DNA of 64,000 nt from Streptomyces sp. STR69 (GCF_024519455.1 NZ_JALJRY010000025.1:79458-143457); one strand, 5' to 3'. Shown: positions 1 through 8,276, numbered from the stretch's first letter. A program made the numbers and translations. Notes: generated by a model from the sequence alone, not told the origin.

Positions 1-6
1 GGCCCG

Positions 7-1077
7 ATGACCGTCCTCCAACTCCTCTTCGCCGTACTGCTGGTGCTCGCCAACGGCTTCTTCGTCGGCGCCGAGTTCGCCCTCGTCTCCGTCCGCCGCA
101 GCCAGATCGAACCGCTCGGCACGGCCCGCGCCCGCCAGGTCCTCTACGGCCTCGAGCGGCTCCCGCAGATGATGGCCGCGGCCCAATTCGGCATCACCGT
201 CTGCTCGTTGACCCTGGGCGCGGTGGCCGAGCCGACGGTCGCCCATGTGCTGGAACCGGTCTTCGAGTGGATGCACCTGCCCGACGGCATGATCCACCCC
301 CTCGGCTACGTCCTCGCGCTCGCCGCGGTGGTCTTCTTCCACCTCGTCATCGGCGAGATGGTCCCGAAGAACCTCGCGATGGCCGCGCCGGAGAAGGCCG
401 CGATGTGGCTCAGCCCCGGCCTGGTCGCCTTCGCCCGGATCTGCAGGCCGATCACCGTGGCCCTCGGCGCCGTCGCCCAGGGCATCCTGCGGCTCTTCCA
501 CGTCGAGCCCAAGGACGAGGTCGAGGCCGTCTTCACCAGCGAACAGCTCAACCGCCTGGTGGAGGACTCGGGCCAGGCCGGCCTCCTCGACCCCGAGGAG
601 CAGGAACGCCTGGAGGACGCACTGGAGTTGGGCTCCCGCCCGGTCACCGACGTCCTCCTGCGCCGCGAGAACCTGGTCACGGTCAGCCCTTCGGTGACCC
701 CGGGCGAGATCGTCGCCCTCACCGCCCGCACCGGCTACTCCCGCTTCCCGATCGCGGCGGAGACCGGCGCCTTCATGGGCTACCTGCACGTGAAGGACGT
801 ACTCGACCTGGAAGAGTCCGAACGGGCGGTCCCGCAGCAGATCTGGCGCCCCATGACGACCCTCCGCTCCGAACTCCCCCTGGACGACGCCCTGACGGTC
901 ATGCGCCGCGCCGCGACGCACCTGGCCCAGGTGGCGGACGCCTCCGGCAAGGTGCTGGGCCTGGTCGCCCTGGAGGACGTACTGGAGCTGTTGGTGGGCG
1001 AGGTGACGGACCCGGCCCACCGGGAGGTTCCGGCACAGCCGAGGACGGCGGAACTGAAGGAAACGGTACCGAGCTGA
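7..1077 (+). CDS. CNNM/HlyC-type membrane protein with CBS pair
   Basis: A 356-residue integral membrane protein. The first ~140 residues are hydrophobic and begin LLFAVLLVLANGFFVGAEFA, typical of the CNNM (DUF21) membrane domain. Two CBS-like modules follow at roughly residues 200-330 (for example VTVSPSVTPGEIVALTARTG and LGLVALEDVLELLVGEV). Proteins of this family (hemolysin C, CorB/CorC, YfjD) are linked to magnesium or cobalt efflux and sensing; the name hemolysin is historical. The usual C-terminal CorC/HlyC domain is not evident, so this is a short family form. The start lies six bases inside the window, so a coupled upstream paralogue, which is common for such genes, could be just outside. 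The ion handled is inference. Confidence 0.85.
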   Translation: MTVLQLLFAVLLVLANGFFVGAEFALVSVRRSQIEPLGTARARQVLYGLERLPQMMAAAQFGITVCSLTLGAVAEPTVAHVLEPVFEWMHLPDGMIHPLGYVLALAAVVFFHLVIGEMVPKNLAMAAPEKAAMWLSPGLVAFARICRPITVALGAVAQGILRLFHVEPKDEVEAVFTSEQLNRLVEDSGQAGLLDPEEQERLEDALELGSRPVTDVLLRRENLVTVSPSVTPGEIVALTARTGYSRFPIAAETGAFMGYLHVKDVLDLEESERAVPQQIWRPMTTLRSELPLDDALTVMRRAATHLAQVADASGKVLGLVALEDVLELLVGEVTDPAHREVPAQPRTAELKETVPS

Positions 1078-1082
1078 CACCG

Positions 1083-1150
1083 GTTCCCCTGCGCCCCGTG
1101 TTTAGGGGCGCGGGGAACTGCGCGACCAGCCCCCACCGGGCCGCAGCCGC
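1083..1150. repeat. Streptomyces-type dispersed hairpin repeat
   Basis: Positions 1083-1097 pair with 1105-1118 (arms GTTCCCC-t-GCGCCCC and GGGGCGCGGGGAAC, with one bulged T), and a tail at 1119-1150 reads TGCGCGACCAGCCCCC and onward. From memory, this hairpin plus the GCGCGACCAGCC tail is a high-copy intergenic element in many Streptomyces genomes. It lies between two convergent genes and may end transcription from both sides. Confidence 0.6.
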
Positions 1151-1185
1151 GGATCAACAGACCCACCCCACCCAGCGCGTACCAC

Positions 1186-3045
1186 TCAGCCCTCGGCGGG
1201 CCCCCGCCCGGACAACACCTCTCCATACGCCTGCATCAGATCCGGCAGCCGCAACGTCGACAGATCGTCCCGCGACAACATCCCGGGATACACCGACAAC
1301 CGCAGATCCCGATACGCGCAGCTCTTCTCGTACAGCGTCCGCAGGAACCGCCCGTTCCCCAGTTCGTCGATCCAGCCCTGATCCACCACGTGCCCGGCGA
1401 TGGACCGCAGTTCGTCCAGGGCTTCCTCGTCCCACACGTCCCCGTTCTCCGCGGCCAACACCTCACCGATGGAGGTGAGTTCGAGAGGCCGGTACGAAGG
1501 AAAGTCGACGCGGGTGGTGAACCGGGACGACAGCCCGGGGTTGGCGGCCAGCAACCGGTCCATGCCCTCCGGGTAGCCGGCCAGTATCACCACGAGGTGG
1601 TCGCGGTTGTCCTCGGCCCGCTTCAGCAACACCTGCAGGGCCTCGTCGCCGTACGCGTCGCCCTTGCCGTAACCGGAGTTGGAGAGCGAGTACGCCTCGT
1701 CCACGAACAGGACACCGCCGATCGCGGAGTCGATCAACTCGTTGGCTTTCACGGCCGTTTGGCCGAGGTACTCGCCGACCAGATCGGCCCGCTGCGCCTC
1801 GACGAGATGGTCGCCGCCGAGCAGCCCGAGCGCGTAGAAGACGCGGCCGAGTATGCGGGCCACGGTGGTCTTGCCGGTGCCCGAGGGACCGGAGAAGACG
1901 AAGTGCCGTTTCGGCGGCTGCACCGGCAGCCCCTGCCCGGCACGCAGCCGGGCCATGTTCAACTGGGCGGACAGCGCCTTGACTTGGCGCTTGACCGGCT
2001 CCAACCCCACCATGCGCTCCAGCTCGTTGAGCGCCTCCTCCAATAAGACGGGGTCGGTGGGACCGGTCGGCAGCGGCAGGACCGGATTAGAGGTCTTCTC
2101 GCGCACGGAGTCGGCCACCGAGGGCAGCGGACCGGTCGGCGGAAGACCGGGCTCCGACAGCTTCAGGTCGCGCCCCTCCGCACCGAACAGCGGATCGAGC
2201 CCGTCCGGGCCCTCCAGCGCGTCCTGCCCGCCGGAGAGCGTGATCGCCGCGAGGTCGGTCACGTCCTCGGAGCCGTCGTACCCGTCGGAGTCGGTGATCG
2301 CGGCGAGCCGCGCCGAGGTGTCCATGAACGCGGGGTCGACGCGGTGTACCGCCCGGTACAGCGGGAGTGCGGCGGCGCTGCGGCCGGTGCCCTCGTGGGC
2401 CCGCGCCAGCCAGTACCGCAACTCCTTGCGCTGCGGCTGTTCGCTGCGACAGCGCATCAGCGCGGAGGACAGCAGCGGCTCGGCCTGGCCGTACATCTCA
2501 AGCCGTACCCGGGCCATCCCGCCGAACAACCCGGCCTCGATGCCCAGGAGTTGGTCGTTCAGCAGCGGATCGGTGTGCCGGACCAGCTGCTCCCAGTCCT
2601 TGACCAGATAGGCGCGGCAGGCGTGCAGGAAGCGGACCTGGTGGTCGGTGTCGACGGGCGGCAGCCCGGCCAACGCCCGGTCCAGTTCGGGTACATGGCG
2701 GCCGTCCAGCCAGTGCGAGGCGTGCGCGAGCAGCAGATCGCGCGGGCTCTCCAGCACGGGCTGCACCCACCAGCCGAGCCAGTACCAGGAGTTGAGCGTC
2801 CGGCGGTGTCTGGTGCGCTGTTCCCCGAAGCGTTCCCGGTGCCGGTACATCCGCAGCAGCGCGGTGGTCGTGTCGACGCGCAGCGCGTGCAGTCCGAGCC
2901 AGCCGTCGGCCATCCCGGGATCCATCCGTACCGCGGTGCGGAACTCCTCCTCCGCCTGCGGATAAGCGCCCATCGTGTAGGCGTCCACGCCTCGCAGCCA
3001 CGCGAGGTCGGCCGGGGCCTCGGGGCCCTGCGTGCCGAAGTCCAT
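1186..3045 (-). CDS. TPR-AAA ATPase, CbxX/CfqX (EccA-like)
   Basis: A 619-residue two-part protein from the chosen ATG at 3045, which is preceded by a GGGGGG purine run about 5 bases upstream; a GTG one codon earlier is the alternative. Roughly residues 1-300 form an alpha-helical TPR-like region. The C-terminal AAA module has Walker A GPSGTGKT (386-393) and Walker B VLFVDEAY (D449, E450). This is the CbxX/CfqX/SpoVK subfamily, which includes EccA, the cytosolic ATPase of mycobacterial type VII secretion. No ESX membrane components or WXG100 genes are visible nearby, so a secretion role is not supported by context. A promoter-like sequence and a hairpin lie 280-385 bases upstream. Family confidence is high; the cellular role is open. 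Confidence 0.85.
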   Translation of the reverse strand: MDFGTQGPEAPADLAWLRGVDAYTMGAYPQAEEEFRTAVRMDPGMADGWLGLHALRVDTTTALLRMYRHRERFGEQRTRHRRTLNSWYWLGWWVQPVLESPRDLLLAHASHWLDGRHVPELDRALAGLPPVDTDHQVRFLHACRAYLVKDWEQLVRHTDPLLNDQLLGIEAGLFGGMARVRLEMYGQAEPLLSSALMRCRSEQPQRKELRYWLARAHEGTGRSAAALPLYRAVHRVDPAFMDTSARLAAITDSDGYDGSEDVTDLAAITLSGGQDALEGPDGLDPLFGAEGRDLKLSEPGLPPTGPLPSVADSVREKTSNPVLPLPTGPTDPVLLEEALNELERMVGLEPVKRQVKALSAQLNMARLRAGQGLPVQPPKRHFVFSGPSGTGKTTVARILGRVFYALGLLGGDHLVEAQRADLVGEYLGQTAVKANELIDSAIGGVLFVDEAYSLSNSGYGKGDAYGDEALQVLLKRAEDNRDHLVVILAGYPEGMDRLLAANPGLSSRFTTRVDFPSYRPLELTSIGEVLAAENGDVWDEEALDELRSIAGHVVDQGWIDELGNGRFLRTLYEKSCAYRDLRLSVYPGMLSRDDLSTLRLPDLMQAYGEVLSGRGPAEG

Positions 3046-3324
3046 CACGTCCCCCCACAAACCGTGCCCCCGTTGATTCACCGCCGGGCCGGCGCCCGTC
3101 GGCAGTCTGGGTCGAACCGCTGTGCCGCGGACGGGAGTTGCCGTGGTGCGCGAAGCAGCCGTCCGTTGGTCGCACCCTGGGCATCGTACCTGCGGGGCAG
3201 TCGCCCATCGAAGGGTGCCGCACAGGCCGTTTGGCGAGGTGGGAGCAGATGGGGCGCACTCAGGATGGTGACCCAGGGTGAGCGAATCACGGGTCGTAGC
3301 GGCCGGAAACGGCGCTGAGAGCAG

Positions 3325-3393
3325 AACGAAGCCCCCGATCACGGGGGAACAACCGGGGGCTTCGCGACTCTGGGCGGCTCCGAACGGCCGCAC
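3325..3393 (-). ncRNA. candidate small RNA or attenuated leader
   Basis: Downstream of the promoter at 3400-3429, the minus strand would give a ~65-70 nt transcript containing a small hairpin (GCGGC/GCCGC, plus-strand 3387-3391 with 3374-3378) and then a strong terminator-like hairpin (3364-3354 with 3337-3327) followed by TTCTGCTCT. It sits in a 433-base gap (3046-3478) upstream of the AAA ATPase gene. It could be a free small RNA, an attenuator for that gene, or simply a terminator for the kinase gene that ends at 3479. No homology is claimed. Confidence 0.3.
3327..3364 (-). terminator. hairpin terminator
   Basis: Perfect 11-bp arms CGAAGCCCCCG (3327-3337) and CGGGGGCTTCG (3354-3364) with a 16-base loop. 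On the minus strand it lies ~115 bases downstream of the uridine-kinase-like gene and upstream of the AAA gene, followed by a short T-rich run. The inner CCCCGATCACGGGG can pair as an alternative. Confidence 0.6.
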
Positions 3394-3399
3394 ATTCAG

Positions 3400-3429
3400 A
3401 ACGTAAGACCTGTACGGCCCCTGGGTCAA
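3400..3429 (-). promoter_or_regulatory. HrdB-like promoter
   Basis: On the minus strand TTGACC (3429-3424), an 18-base spacer, then TACGTT (3405-3400). This is a good match to the vegetative sigma consensus of Streptomyces. The predicted transcript start is near 3393. It would feed the small hairpin region and possibly the AAA ATPase gene at 3045. Confidence 0.45.
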
Positions 3430-3478
3430 GCCGAGTTGAGGCACTCAGGCAAGTTCGCGCATGACGGTCTTCACAAGT

Positions 3479-4099
3479 TCAGCACACTGCGGGCGGTCCG
3501 TCACCGTGGGTGATTTCGTGGTCCGGTCCAATCGTCCCGGAGGGCCCCGGCAGCACCTCGTACCCCTTCAGCAACTGCCGCACCAGGAAGTCCGCATAAG
3601 GCCGCGAAGGGTCCTCGGTGAAGTGTTCGAGTTCCGCCTCGACCCACCCGTCCCAGAAGTCCCGTTGCTCGCTCCCGTCCCGCAGTCGTCCCCGTGCCCA
3701 GGACTCCTCCCGGGGTAGCTCCATCCACAGCAGCCCCGCGAGGAACGGCCGTACCGCCCGGCGTCCGGCGCCGACGCCCTCGATCAGGACCACGGGTGCG
3801 GACGGCAGTGCGCGAGGTGGTCCGAAGCGTCGGGTGTGCCAGTCGTAGGGGGCGTAGTGGGCGCTCTCGGCGCGGCCGAGCGGTGTGATCACCTGGCTCA
3901 GGAGCCGGTCGGTCCAGCCGAAGAGTTCGTCGTGCGTGGCGAGGTCGTCCAGGTGCAGCACGGGCGCCTGGCCCAGGGCCGCGGCCAGCCGCCCGGCGAA
4001 CGTGGACTTCCCGGACCCCGCGTGCCCGTCGACACCGACGAGCCGGACCGGGCCGCAGGACGGGGGCAGCCGACGGAGCCGGTGGGCGAGGTCGTGCAT
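3479..4099 (-). CDS. uridine kinase-like P-loop protein
   Basis: A 206-residue cytosolic P-loop kinase. Walker A is GHAGSGKS at residues 25-32, preceded by the strand VRLVGVDG. A typical nucleoside-kinase strand ending VVLIEGVGAGRRA follows near the middle. It resembles uridine kinase/phosphoribulokinase-type (d)NTP-binding proteins that are common in actinobacteria, but the substrate cannot be read from the sequence. The ATG at 4099 follows a GGGACCCC stretch. The gene is single and is followed by the hairpin at 3327-3364. Confidence 0.75.
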   Translation of the reverse strand: MHDLAHRLRRLPPSCGPVRLVGVDGHAGSGKSTFAGRLAAALGQAPVLHLDDLATHDELFGWTDRLLSQVITPLGRAESAHYAPYDWHTRRFGPPRALPSAPVVLIEGVGAGRRAVRPFLAGLLWMELPREESWARGRLRDGSEQRDFWDGWVEAELEHFTEDPSRPYADFLVRQLLKGYEVLPGPSGTIGPDHEITHGDGPPAVC

Positions 4100-4328
4100 G
4101 AGGGGTCCCGGAGGTCGTGGGCCGATGCCGCAGGTCGCCCCGGCATTCTACGGAGCGGCGGGCTGCGCCCCAGGTCATGCCGCTGGTCGACGCCAGTGGT
4201 CGAGACCAATATTGGTAGGCGTGACATGGCTCGCGGTGCTGGCAGGGGCATGCCGTCGGCGTACATAGTTGGCGCACAACCGTGCACTGGATCTGTCCCG
4301 ACTCGGAACGCCTGGGGGTCTTCCGCAA

Positions 4329-5699
4329 ATGAGCAGAGCCGAACATCCGTCCCGCAGAACCGTCCTGGCCGCGGCGGTCGGCGCCGCCGTGGTGAGCGGC
4401 ACGGGCCCCGCGACCGCGGACACCACGACCGTCACCGACGCCGACACCGACCGTGGGCCCGCCCCGACCCCCACGGTCGACAACCACGCGTGGACCACCT
4501 ACGACGACTGGTGCCGCGGTACCGCCCGGGGCACCCGGGCCGTCCCGGGCTCGCGCCCCGGCCTCGGCATCGGCGCCGCCCTCGGCAGCGTCGACTACAC
4601 GGACCCGCACACCGGCAGGACGGCCGCCTGGGAGTACGCGACCTGGACGTCCCCCGTCCACAGGCTCGCCGTCCCCGCGACGGAGGCCATCGCCTCCTGG
4701 AACGCGCACACCCCCGCCGGCACCTGGATCCAGGTCGAGCTGCGCGGCACGTACTCCGACGGCACGGACACCCCCTGGTACGTGATGGGCCGCTGGGCCG
4801 CGGGCGACCAGGACATCAAGCGGACCTCCGTCGACGACCAGAAGGACGGGAAGTCCGCCGTCTGGACGGACACCTTCGCGATCGACGACGCGACCACGGG
4901 CCTGCGCCTGGCGTCGTACCGGCTGCGTCTGACCCTCTACCGCAAGCCCGGCACCAAGCTCACCCCCATCGTGTGGCGGCTGGGTGCGATGGGCTCGGAC
5001 GTCCCCGACCGCTTCACCGTCCCGGCCTCCGTACCCGGACTCGCCCAGGAGCTGATCGTCCCGCGCTACTCGCAGGAGATCCACATCGGCCAGTACCCCG
5101 AGTACGACAACGGCGGCGAGGCCTGGTGCAGCCCCACCTCCTCGCAGATGATCATCGAGTACTGGGGCGGCCGGCTCACCCCGGAGCAACTGGCCTGGGT
5201 CGACTCGTCCTACGCCGACCCGCAGGTCGACAACGCGGCCCGCTTCACCTACGACCACCAGTACCAGGGCTGCGGCAACTGGCCGTTCAACGTCGCCTAC
5301 GCGGCGACGTTCCGGGACCTCCAGGGCGTGGTCACCCGGCTCGGCTCGCTCACCGACCTGGAGACGCTGATCGCGGCGGGCATCCCGGCCATAACGTCCC
5401 AGTCGTTCCTCAGCAGCGAGCTGACCGGCGCGGGGTACGGCACCTCCGGCCATCTGATGACCGTGATCGGCTTCACCGCCGCCGGTGACGTGATCGCCAA
5501 CGACCCCAACTCGCCCAGCGATCCGGCCGTCCGGCGCGTCTACGAGCGCCGCGAGTTCGAGAACATCTGGCTGCGCACCAAGCGGTACAACGCCTCCGGC
5601 AACCTCTCCTCCGGTACCGGCGGGGTCTGTTACCTCTACTTCCCGGCGCGGCCGACCGCCCGCCAGCGCACCGCTCTCGCGGCGGTGGGGGTGCGCTGA
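4329..5699 (+). CDS. Tat-exported peptidase C39-like protein
   Basis: A 456-residue secreted protein. The ATG at 4329 gives a twin-arginine signal (SRR then a hydrophobic VLAAAVGAAVVSG stretch, and ATA before Asp), whereas the TTG 60 bases upstream would bury it. The C-terminal half has the papain-like C39 arrangement: AWCSPTS with Cys267, GHLMTVIGF with His375 and ANDPN with Asn391/Asp392. The N-terminal half (~residues 40-240) is a beta-rich domain of unknown role. Family members are annotated as peptidase C39 family or C39-like, and the substrate is unknown. Export by the Tat route is inferred from the signal. No neighbour suggests a bacteriocin transporter. Confidence 0.85.
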   Translation: MSRAEHPSRRTVLAAAVGAAVVSGTGPATADTTTVTDADTDRGPAPTPTVDNHAWTTYDDWCRGTARGTRAVPGSRPGLGIGAALGSVDYTDPHTGRTAAWEYATWTSPVHRLAVPATEAIASWNAHTPAGTWIQVELRGTYSDGTDTPWYVMGRWAAGDQDIKRTSVDDQKDGKSAVWTDTFAIDDATTGLRLASYRLRLTLYRKPGTKLTPIVWRLGAMGSDVPDRFTVPASVPGLAQELIVPRYSQEIHIGQYPEYDNGGEAWCSPTSSQMIIEYWGGRLTPEQLAWVDSSYADPQVDNAARFTYDHQYQGCGNWPFNVAYAATFRDLQGVVTRLGSLTDLETLIAAGIPAITSQSFLSSELTGAGYGTSGHLMTVIGFTAAGDVIANDPNSPSDPAVRRVYERREFENIWLRTKRYNASGNLSSGTGGVCYLYFPARPTARQRTALAAVGVR

Positions 5700-5800
5700 C
5701 CACGGGGCTGTGACCAAGGTCTCCGGTGCGGAAGGCGATATGGATGGCAAGGTGGACAGAACGGGGGAGTCCACCGCACATCCGACCTCTGTGAGCCACC

Positions 5801-5947
5801 ATGACCGCACACTCGGCCGGCGCCACCCGCGCCCGCACCCGCACCGGCGGCCCCAAGGGCGACGGCCCGAAGATCGTCGAACACGTCATGGGCTGGACCC
5901 TCGTCGTGGTGATCGCGATGCTCGTGACCCAAATCGGCCTGCTGTGA
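5801..5947 (+). CDS. 48-residue single-pass membrane peptide
   Basis: A short ORF with a basic, glycine-rich N-terminus (TRARTRTGGPKGDGPK) and one predicted transmembrane helix (MGWTLVVVIAMLVTQIGLL) running to the C-terminus. Codon choice is normal for the host, with strong GC3. The length, a start just after GAGCCACC and a stop ahead of the tetR promoter region support a real gene. It may be a conserved streptomycete small membrane protein. The function is unknown. It sits between the C39-like gene and the TetR gene, both on the same strand. Confidence 0.65.
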   Translation: MTAHSAGATRARTRTGGPKGDGPKIVEHVMGWTLVVVIAMLVTQIGLL

Positions 5948-6012
5948 CCTGACGCATATCCGACCTGCCATACTGCGGTTGACCAAGCCCAGTTGGAGAG
6001 CCAGAGTCGAAA

Positions 6013-6672
6013 TTGGAAATCAGTCAGCAGCGTGACGTCGTACGTCCCAGGGCGCGGGGCACCGAGCGTTCCCTGGCGCGCCGCGCCGAACTCATCGCCA
6101 TTGGCCGGAAGTTGTTCGCCGACACGTCCTACGACGCGCTGTCCATGGACGACATCGCGCGACAGGCCCATGTCGCCAAGGGGCTGATCTACTACTACTT
6201 CCAGTCCAAGCGCGGCTATTACCTGGCGATCATCAACGACTCCGTCGCCGACCTGGTGACCTTCGCGGCGAGCGGCTTCGAACTGCCCCAACTGGACCGC
6301 GTACAGCGCACGATGGACAGCTATCTCCGCTGGGCCGAGCACAACCAGGCCGCCTACCGCACCATCGTCAGCGGCGGCGTCGGCTTCGACACCGAGGTGC
6401 ACGCCATCCGCGACGGCGTGCGCGCGGCCATCGTCGAGACCATCGCCGCCGGGGCCTACGGCCGCAGCGACATCTCCCGTCTCGCGCGCATGGGCCTGTT
6501 CGGCTGGGTGTGCAGCGTCGAGGGCGCGACCCTGGAGTGGATCAGCGGCCCCGACCTGTCCCGCGAGACGATGCGCGAGCTCCTCGTGAAGACCCTGGGC
6601 GGCACCCTGCGCGCCATCGAGGAACTGGACCCGACGTATCCGGCGCCGGCGCCCGCCCGCCGGGACGGCTGA
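6013..6672 (+). CDS. TetR/AcrR family regulator
   Basis: A 219-residue TetR-type repressor. The N-terminal helix-turn-helix reads LSMDDIARQAHVAKGLIYYY followed by FQSKRGYYLAII, as expected. The C-terminal ligand-binding region is alpha-helical. The start is a TTG at 6013 with GGAGAG about 12 bases upstream; no better in-frame start fits before the HTH. The downstream acyl-CoA dehydrogenase gene is on the same strand, and an inverted repeat lies between them (6686-6736), so regulation of that gene is a reasonable inference. The ligand is unknown, perhaps an acyl-CoA or fatty acid given the neighbours. Confidence 0.85.
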   Translation: MEISQQRDVVRPRARGTERSLARRAELIAIGRKLFADTSYDALSMDDIARQAHVAKGLIYYYFQSKRGYYLAIINDSVADLVTFAASGFELPQLDRVQRTMDSYLRWAEHNQAAYRTIVSGGVGFDTEVHAIRDGVRAAIVETIAAGAYGRSDISRLARMGLFGWVCSVEGATLEWISGPDLSRETMRELLVKTLGGTLRAIEELDPTYPAPAPARRDG

Positions 6673-6685
6673 ACAGGCGCTCCCG

Positions 6686-6736
6686 ACCAGTTCCGGACGA
6701 CCGGGTTATTCTCGAAGTGAGCGGTCGTTAACTGGT
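6686..6736. promoter_or_regulatory. long inverted repeat, candidate TetR operator
   Basis: ACCAGTT (6686-6692) and ACGACC (6697-6702) are mirrored by GGTCGT (6723-6728) and AACTGGT (6730-6736). The right arm overlaps the -35 region of the promoter at 6735-6763. It may be an operator for the adjacent TetR protein, or a hairpin ending the tetR transcript. Confidence 0.35.
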
Positions 6737-6763
6737 GACGAGAGACCTCCGATCGGGCATACT
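6735..6763 (+). promoter_or_regulatory. candidate promoter for acyl-CoA dehydrogenase
   Basis: GTGACG (6735-6740), a 17-base spacer, then CATACT (6758-6763). It is a moderate match to the HrdB consensus about 140 bases before the dehydrogenase start, and it overlaps the inverted repeat. Confidence 0.35.
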
Positions 6764-6901
6764 CACAGCGCAGAGCCGCTGGTCAGCCGCTTCCGAGACC
6801 CGGGAGCGGGAGCAGCGGCCGTACCCGTGCGATATCCGGCGGAGTCGCCTCGACCCCAGGCGCGCGCCCGCCGATGTCCCGACAGGGAGGAGAGCGTCGC
6901 C

Positions 6902-8083
6902 ATGCCCGACCGCGCCCCGCAGCCGGTGGACCGGCAACTGCCCACGGACGAGGCCCGGGATCTGATCTCGCTGGTCCGCGACATCGCGCAGCGTGAGATC
7001 GCCCCGAGGGCGGCCGAGGAAGAGGACGCCGGACGCTTCCCGCGCGAGGTCTTCACCCTGCTCTCCGAGTCCGGACTGCTCGGCCTGCCGTACGACTCCG
7101 AGTACGGCGGCGGCGACCAGCCGTACGAGGTCTACCTCCAGGTACTCGAAGAGCTCGCGGCGGCCCGCCTCACCGTCGGCCTCGGCGTCAGCGTCCACTC
7201 CCTGTCCTGCCACGCGCTGGCCAACTACGGCACCAAGCAGCAGCAGGTCGAGCACCTGCCCGCGATGCTCGGCGGCGGACTGCTGGGCGCCTACTGCCTC
7301 TCCGAGCCGTCCTCCGGCTCCGACGCGGCCTCCCTGCGCACCAGAGCCGTGCGCGACGGTGAGGACTGGGTGATCGACGGCACCAAGGCCTGGATCACGC
7401 ACGGCGGCATCGCCGACTTCTACACGGTCATGGCCCGCACCGGCGAGGACGGCCCGCGCGGGATCAGCGCCTTCCTGGTGCCCGGTGACGCGCCCGGCCT
7501 GAGCGGCGCGGTGCCGGAGAGGAAGATGGGCATGAAGGGCTCGCCCACCGCCCAGGTCCACTTCGACGGCGTCCGCGTCCCCGAAGAGCGGCGCCTCGGC
7601 GAGGAGGGCCAGGGCTTCGCGATCGCCCTGTCCGCGCTGGACTCCGGGCGGCTCGGCATCGCGGCCTGCGCGATCGGCCTGGCGCAGGCGGCACTCGACG
7701 AGGCGGTGGCGTACGCGACCGGACGGCAGCAGTTCGGGCGGCCCATCTCCGACTTCCAGGGGCTGCGCTTCATGCTCGCCGACATGGCCACCCAGATCGA
7801 GGCGGGCCGGGCGCTCTACCTCGCGGCGGCCCGGCTGCGCGACGCGGGCCGGCCGTTCGCCAAACAGGCCGCCATGGCCAAGCTGCACTGCACCGACACC
7901 GCGATGAAGGCCACCATCGACGCCGTCCAGGTGCTCGGCGGATACGGCTACACCGCGGACTTCCCGGTGGAGCGCTACATGCGCGAGGCCAAGGTCCTGC
8001 AGATCGTCGAGGGCACCAACCAGATCCAGCGCATGGTCATCGCCCGCCACCTGGCGGGTCCTGAAGCCCACCGAACTGGCTGA
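6902..8083 (+). CDS. acyl-CoA dehydrogenase
   Basis: A 393-residue FAD-dependent acyl-CoA dehydrogenase, the usual length for the family. The N-terminal helical domain starts near residue 10. The middle beta-domain carries the FAD/substrate segments CLSEPSSGSDAASL and KAWITHGGIADFY. The C-terminal helical domain has YGRQQ-like ATGRQQFGRPISDFQ and the catalytic-base region IVEGTNQIQRMV, with Glu in the position used by short/medium-chain enzymes. The ATG at 6902 is preceded by GGGAGGAG. It catalyses alpha,beta-dehydrogenation of an acyl-CoA; the chain length is not deducible. Together with the following two genes it may form a lipid catabolic group. Confidence 0.92.
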   Translation: MPDRAPQPVDRQLPTDEARDLISLVRDIAQREIAPRAAEEEDAGRFPREVFTLLSESGLLGLPYDSEYGGGDQPYEVYLQVLEELAAARLTVGLGVSVHSLSCHALANYGTKQQQVEHLPAMLGGGLLGAYCLSEPSSGSDAASLRTRAVRDGEDWVIDGTKAWITHGGIADFYTVMARTGEDGPRGISAFLVPGDAPGLSGAVPERKMGMKGSPTAQVHFDGVRVPEERRLGEEGQGFAIALSALDSGRLGIAACAIGLAQAALDEAVAYATGRQQFGRPISDFQGLRFMLADMATQIEAGRALYLAAARLRDAGRPFAKQAAMAKLHCTDTAMKATIDAVQVLGGYGYTADFPVERYMREAKVLQIVEGTNQIQRMVIARHLAGPEAHRTG

Positions 8084-8276
8084 GCCCGACCGGAGGTTCC
8101 GCCAGCCGCACCCACTCCGGATCGTGCCGTCCCGGCAGGGTGCGGCCCCGGTCGGCCCAAGTCCGCATGAGATCACGGTAGATGGGTGGGTCCAGCGGCT
8201 GCGGCGGCGCCGGCTGGGCGGGCGCGGGGACGAAGATGCGGCGCCGGCGCTCGGTCGACGCATAGGTGGTGGTCAT
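8037..8276 (-). CDS. small basic hypothetical protein
   Basis: A 79-residue arginine- and proline-rich protein starting TTTYASTERRRRIFVPAPAQ, with the ATG at 8276. Its 3' end overlaps the acyl-CoA dehydrogenase coding strand by 47 bases in the opposite direction. The composition (DPPIYRDLMRTWADRGRTLPG) does not look like a codon shadow over the non-overlapping part, and I recall similar short proteins in Streptomyces. No domain is recognised. It is divergent from the gene at 8418, with a 141-base gap between them. Confidence 0.55.
   Translation of the reverse strand: MTTTYASTERRRRIFVPAPAQPAPPQPLDPPIYRDLMRTWADRGRTLPGRHDPEWVRLAEPPVGLSQFGGLQDPPGGGR

Noticed and set aside
3501..5810. 769-codon minus-strand frame
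   Set aside because: Covers the Tat-C39 gene antisense and the kinase gene out of frame; the alternatives are recognisable proteins.
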